A program made the position numbers and the translations under genes. The notes under the pieces are model-generated. The model did not search any database and was not told the origin of the DNA. It worked only from the letters and a program-made list of their open reading frames with translations. DNA of 64,000 nt from Alistipes montrealensis (GTDB lineage Bacteria > Bacteroidota > Bacteroidia > Bacteroidales > Rikenellaceae): contig NZ_JAGYXY010000001.1 of NCBI RefSeq assembly GCF_018362775.1, positions 775,651-839,650 on the forward strand. Direction: 5' to 3'. Positions 60,372 to 64,000 of this stretch are shown one piece after another; the stretch's first letter is position 1; every line of letters starts with the position of its first letter.

Positions 60372-61223
60372 TTATCGGCGCATCCGCCGGAGAAAACATT
60401 CGATCGTATTCTCCATCAGGCAGCAGATCGTCATCGGCCCGACGCCTCCCGGAACCGGGGTGATGACCGAGGCTTTGGGTTCGATGGCGGCAAAATCGAC
60501 ATCGCCGCACAGTTTGCCCGTCTCCGGATCGCGGTTGACACCCACGTCGATCACCACGGCGCCGTCCGACACCATGTCCGCCGTGACGAACTTCGGCCGA
60601 CCGATAGCCACCACCAGAATCTCCGCCCCGCGCGTCACCTCGCCGAGGTTGCGCGTACGGCTGTGGGCCATCGTCACCGTGGCGTTCGCATCGAGCAGCA
60701 GTTTCGACACGGGAAGTCCTACGATGTTGCTCCGGCCGATCACCACGGCGCGCTTGCCTGCGATCTCCACGCCTGCCGCCCGCAGCATCTTGAGGATACC
60801 CTTCGGCGTACAGGGGAGCGTGCAGGGTTGCTTCTGCCACAACGCAGCGACGTTCAGGGGATGAAAACCGTCGACATCCTTCGACTTGTCGATGGCTGCG
60901 ATCACCTTGTCCTCGTCGATATGCTTCGGCAGGGGCAACTGTACCAGGATGCCGTCGACATCGTCGTCGAGGTTCAGCGCGGCGATGATGTCCAGCAATT
61001 CGGACTCGGCGATCGACTCCGGCTTGCGGATCGTCGTATTCCGGATACCCACCTCGGCCGAAGCCTTGGCTTTGCCGGTCACATAGCTCACGCTGCCGGG
61101 ATCTTCGCCCACGAGGATTACCACCAGGTGCGGCACACGGCCGTATTTACCTTCGAATGTGGCCACTTCGGCCGCCATTTCGAGTTTTAGTTTCGCTGAA
61201 AGTTCTTTTCCGCTGATTACCAT
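60372..61223 (-). CDS. folD: bifunctional methylenetetrahydrofolate dehydrogenase / methenyltetrahydrofolate cyclohydrolase
   Basis: 283 residues. Active-site Tyr-x3-Lys is in SVSYVTGKAKAS; other motifs are ILVQLPLPKHIDEDKVI, KDVDGFHP, CTPKGILKML, VVIGRSNIVGLPVSKLL, ILVVAIGRPKFVTADMV, VVIDVGVNR, GDVDFAAIE and ITPVPGGVGPMTI. It makes 10-formyl-tetrahydrofolate from 5,10-methylene-tetrahydrofolate. It starts 10 bp after the purD stop; its product supplies formyl groups for the purine pathway that includes PurD, so the pairing is metabolically sensible. Confidence 0.97.
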   Translation of the reverse strand: MVISGKELSAKLKLEMAAEVATFEGKYGRVPHLVVILVGEDPGSVSYVTGKAKASAEVGIRNTTIRKPESIAESELLDIIAALNLDDDVDGILVQLPLPKHIDEDKVIAAIDKSKDVDGFHPLNVAALWQKQPCTLPCTPKGILKMLRAAGVEIAGKRAVVIGRSNIVGLPVSKLLLDANATVTMAHSRTRNLGEVTRGAEILVVAIGRPKFVTADMVSDGAVVIDVGVNRDPETGKLCGDVDFAAIEPKASVITPVPGGVGPMTICCLMENTIECFLRRMRR

Positions 61224-61233
61224 AGATTTCGTT

Positions 61234-62481
61234 TTACTTTTTCAATGCCCAATGTCCGATGTCCGTGCGGTGGAACAGGTTGTCGCAGTCGATGCGCGCA
61301 ACGTCGGCCAACGCATTTTCCCGCGCCTCGGCCAGGTCGCGCCCCTTGCCCACCACGAACAGCACGCGGCCTCCGGCAGTCAGCACACGGTCGCCGTCGG
61401 CCTTGGTTCCCATGTGATAAACAGCGCCTTCGGTCCGGTCGAGCCCTTTGATCTCGTGTCCTTTTTCATAATCGCCGGGATAGCCCTTCGAGGCAAGCAC
61501 AATGCCCAGCGTGGCAAAATCGTGCCACTCCAACTGCGTATCGCGGCCCTCGGCAACGGCGCAGAAAATGTCGACGATGTCGCTCTTCAGGCGCGGCAGC
61601 ACCACCTCGGTCTCGGGATCGCCGAAACGGGCGTTGAACTCGATGACTTCGATGCCCCGTGCAGTCTTCATCAGACCGCCGTACAACACCCCTTCGAAAG
61701 GACATCCTTCGGCTATCATCGCCTCGGCAACGGGCCGCATGACCTTCTCCATAGCATAGCGCTCGTCCTCCGCCGTAATGAAAGGCAGGGGCGAATAAGC
61801 GCCCATGCCGCCCGTATTGGGGCCTTCGTCGCCGTCGTAGGCACGCTTGTGGTCCTGTGCCAGCACCATCGGCCAGACGCGGCTGCCCGAAACGAAGCAC
61901 ATGAACGAAAACTCGGGGCCTTCGAGATAATCTTCGACGACGACCTTGCCTTCGCCGAACTTATCGTCGAGCAGCATATCTTTCAGGGCCTTTTCGGCTT
62001 CCTCCATCGTTTCGGCAATCACCACGCCTTTGCCGGCGGCCAGTCCGTCGTATTTGAGCACCGCAGGCAGGGGACGGCCCCCGACGTAGGCCAGCGCTTC
62101 GGCATAATCGGTGAACGCGCGGAATCCCGCCGTCGGAATATTGTATTTGGCCATCAGGCACTTGGCAAACTCCTTCGACGACTCGATGCGCGCCGCGGCT
62201 TTCGTGGGACCGAAAATCCGCAGTCCCGCGGTTTTGAAACAGTCGACGACTCCCGCCGCCAGCGCCACTTCGGGGCCTACGACCGTGAGGCCGATGCCGT
62301 TCTCCGCGGCAAAATCGCGCAGGCGCTCCACCTCGGTCTCCCGGACAGGCACACACTCGGCCTGCCGTGCGATACCCGCATTCCCGGGGGCACAGTAGAT
62401 TTTTTCGACCTGCGGCGAGCGCGACAGGGCGTCGACAATAGCGTGTTCACGGCCGCCGCCGCCTATTACCAAAACTTTCAT
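61234..62481 (-). CDS. purD: phosphoribosylamine--glycine ligase (GAR synthetase)
   Basis: 415 residues, ATP-grasp enzyme. Motifs: MKVLVIGGGGREHAI N-terminus, CAPGNAGIA, TVVGPEVALAAGVVD, FGPTKAAARIESSKEFAK, LKYDGLAAGKGVVIAET, EFSFMCFVSG, DHKRAYDGDEGPNTGGMGAYSP, GVLYGGLMKT and IEFNARFGDPETEVVLPRL. It joins 5-phosphoribosylamine and glycine in purine synthesis. First gene of the minus-strand purD-folD operon, with a promoter at 62541-62571. The ordinary GC-rich chromosome ends just upstream of this gene. Confidence 0.97.
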   Translation of the reverse strand: MKVLVIGGGGREHAIVDALSRSPQVEKIYCAPGNAGIARQAECVPVRETEVERLRDFAAENGIGLTVVGPEVALAAGVVDCFKTAGLRIFGPTKAAARIESSKEFAKCLMAKYNIPTAGFRAFTDYAEALAYVGGRPLPAVLKYDGLAAGKGVVIAETMEEAEKALKDMLLDDKFGEGKVVVEDYLEGPEFSFMCFVSGSRVWPMVLAQDHKRAYDGDEGPNTGGMGAYSPLPFITAEDERYAMEKVMRPVAEAMIAEGCPFEGVLYGGLMKTARGIEVIEFNARFGDPETEVVLPRLKSDIVDIFCAVAEGRDTQLEWHDFATLGIVLASKGYPGDYEKGHEIKGLDRTEGAVYHMGTKADGDRVLTAGGRVLFVVGKGRDLAEARENALADVARIDCDNLFHRTDIGHWALKK

Positions 62482-62786
62482 AAAAAAGTTTAATAAAATT
62501 CATTTTTATGTTCTTCTGATGTCAAAAGAACTCCAGGAGACAAAAGTACGAAAAAATAAGCACCTAACAAGGTTAGCAATGTTTTATATGCAACGTTTTA
62601 AATGATCTCGGAGGTGTCATATACATAAGAAAGTAGTATTAAACGGGGTTTCCATTTCTAAATCAGCGCCTCGTTTGGACTTGCTTCCCAATGCATAAAC
62701 AACATGTTTTCAAATCATTATACAGTTACGCATCTTAACAAACGGCTTCGCCGAATTTAATTTTACAACCATCAAAAGCCAAACTT
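62482..62786. other. AT-rich intergenic stretch at the chromosome/element boundary
   Basis: About 305 bp without a gene. It holds the purD promoter in its left part. The remainder has markedly lower GC than the preceding 62 kb and shows no convincing reading frame, tRNA or strong hairpin. An attachment site is expected near here if the adjacent integrase remnant marks an element end, but no duplicate copy can be compared within the window. Confidence 0.6.
62541..62571 (-). promoter_or_regulatory. purD promoter
   Basis: On the minus strand, CTTG (62571-62568), 19-bp spacer and TACTTTTG (62548-62541) match the Bacteroidota consensus, 60 bp before the purD start. Confidence 0.55.
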
Positions 62787-63649
62787 ATGCACCGTATCAC
62801 CATCAATGGAGCATTGCCCAATTCAGTGCGAAGATTTCCGCCCCATGTTCCATCTGAGAAGTCAAAGGAGGTCATGCTAAAGGCAAAAGTGTTGAAGCCA
62901 ACCATATCAAGCTCCTTCTGGACCGCCTAGTGAATGTTGTGAAGATCGCTTTCAACGACGGCATTATGCCGCGCAATCTTTTTGCCTCGCATCGTTATAG
63001 CGCTACGATTCCGGAACAGGCATTTCTGACCGAAGAGGAGATTCGACAATTACAGACAGTAGCGTTACAGAAAATGAACCAGGATTTTGTTCTAACCTGC
63101 TTTTCTTGCTTTACTGGTATCAGTAATCGGGATATGCAATGTTTGAGTTGTGCACAGGTCAAACAGGACCATAAAAGCAATTAGTAGATCAACGGTAGCC
63201 GCTAAAAATAAAAGTACAGCATGTTGTCAAATATTGCCCGTGGCGTGGAATATCCAGAATAAGCGCCAAGATGTATCCGGCACGGACAAGACATTTCCGA
63301 TGCTGACCTTGCGAACAATCAATCGAATATTAAAACAGATCGCAAAGCAATGTGACATCGATAAGCATCTCACGTTTCACCTCGCAAGGCACACATTCAT
63401 TATAACCATTTCACAAATAAACGGCTACCGTTATTGCATTGAACAAAATATTTGGACATAAACACACATTACAGCCACTCAAATCTATGCAAAGATCATA
63501 GAAAGCATAATTAACAGTACCATTGACGCCGACAGTGAGAAAATTGCCGGGAAATACGGTGTAGAGCGATTCCTTATTTTGGAAGATTTCGGAGATCCAA
63601 GAAGCCGCAAGACATTAAATAAGGTCCTGAGTATTTTTAGTCTTTGTTG
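62787..63649 (+). pseudogene. decayed tyrosine recombinase (phage/conjugative-transposon integrase)
   Basis: Pieces of a Bacteroidota tyrosine integrase occur in order but in different frames. ITINGAL (62795) is followed, after a frame change, by QFSAKISAPCSI, a TGA where Trp is expected, and EVKGGHAKGKSVEANHIKLLLDR (to about 62930). Next, directly joined, comes VNVVKIAFNDGIMPRNLF and FLTEEEIRQLQTVAL (to 63183), so the sequence between the N-terminal domain and this core-binding helix is missing. Another frame holds LTLRTINRILKQIAKQC and LTFHLARHTFIITIS (to 63461), which contains the H-x-x-R catalytic pair and fits the C-terminal catalytic domain. TATQIYAKII (63473 on) carries the catalytic Tyr region. 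At least two frameshifts, one nonsense change and one internal deletion make it non-functional. Confidence 0.8.
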
Positions 63650-63763
63650 AATGCGGTTGATTTCGTCCTTGTCAAGTTCGAGATGTTGACGCAGTTATTC
63701 TCGACATACGAAATAAGCATCATATATTCACCGCCCCAAGCCGTCCGCCCTAAAACTAAATAC

Positions 63764-63901
63764 ATGAAAACCATTTATTTACAAGAAACCCGGATGCTCG
63801 ACGGGATCGTTCATCGCTACAATCTTAAAATCAACGAGGAGCAGAATTTGCGCTTCGAGAGAATGTTATCAGAAGCGGGATTGGAGTATTATCACAATTA
63901 G
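63764..63901 (+). CDS. small hypothetical protein
   Basis: 45 residues (MKTIYLQETRMLDGIVHRYN; ends LSEAGLEYYHN), mostly charged and helical, with no membrane segment or recognised domain. An open frame extends upstream to 63644, but that leader overlaps the end of the integrase remnant, so the ATG at 63764 is preferred. Lower GC and position fit cargo or debris of a mobile element. Whether it is expressed is unknown. Confidence 0.35.
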   Translation: MKTIYLQETRMLDGIVHRYNLKINEEQNLRFERMLSEAGLEYYHN

Positions 63902-64000
63902 TTTATAGCTAAATGATTTTTACAAAGAAAAATTCAGTAACAAAATCAAGAATTTATAGCCAGATTAAATAGCCCTGTTTCTTTGTAAGAAACCACATTT
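63902..64000. other. AT-rich end of window, no gene seen
   Basis: The last 99 bases are AT-rich and show no convincing reading frame, hairpin or RNA gene. Confidence 0.5.

Overview
The window looks like chromosome of a GC-rich Bacteroidota, most likely Alistipes or a close Rikenellaceae relative (inference). The signs are SusC/SusD pairs, ECF sigma/FecR regulation, lipoproteins with acidic residues after the lipobox cysteine, GLUG/DUF4988/BACON/fimbrillin-type surface modules, the Bacteroidota putative porin family, and promoters of the TTTG-N19/20-TAnnTTTG type. GC is high (about 60% by eye) until about 62,480, then drops sharply.

Layout. (1) 1-6792: the 3' part of a polysaccharide-utilization-type operon: SusC (5' end outside the window), SusD, a DUF1735/F5-8C surface lipoprotein, an endonuclease/exonuclease/phosphatase-fold lipoprotein and a calcineurin-type phosphoesterase. 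A convergent ECF sigma gene follows. (2) 7593-15545: envelope and housekeeping genes: lytic transglycosylase, putative porin, PssA, mannose-1-phosphate guanylyltransferase, MurF and a GH123-like lipoprotein. (3) 15767-23517: a MazG-OPT peptide transporter-peptidase T-NAD synthase-DUF4923 operon, then glutamate dehydrogenase. (4) 23585-27235, minus strand: asnS, rpoN and a PAP2-like membrane protein; asnS is divergent from a GH2-like pseudoenzyme (27350-28687). (5) 28876-50714: the standout region. It holds ECF sigma, FecR anti-sigma, a SusC with an STN signalling domain, SusD, four very large GLUG-module lipoproteins (818-1413 aa) ending in a phosphodiester glycosidase, no enzyme, an SGNH hydrolase and a second SGNH hydrolase, and an S1/P1 zinc nuclease. 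(6) 50855-59110: rlmH, an Asp-less LuxR regulator, a TonB receptor, a calycin-like lipoprotein, nadC, and an LtaS-like protein translationally coupled to a DUF2156-GNAT acyltransferase. (7) 59162-62481, minus strand: purD-folD and nagA. (8) 62482-64000: AT-richer DNA with a decayed tyrosine recombinase, probably one edge of a degenerate mobile element.

How the genes may work together. Region 5 has the parts of a trans-envelope signalling uptake system: ligand at SusC/SusD, STN domain, FecR, ECF sigma, operon expression. Its surface proteins share paralogous GLUG modules but carry different C-terminal enzymes. Both SusCD loci carry phosphoester-directed enzymes (EEP and calcineurin-type in locus 1; phosphodiester glycosidase and S1/P1 nuclease in locus 2), so phosphate-containing glycans or nucleic-acid/phospholipid material are plausible targets. 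This is inference from domain content, not demonstrated.

No rRNA, tRNA, CRISPR array or intact transposase was recognised. All calls come from reading the sequence; no database search was run.
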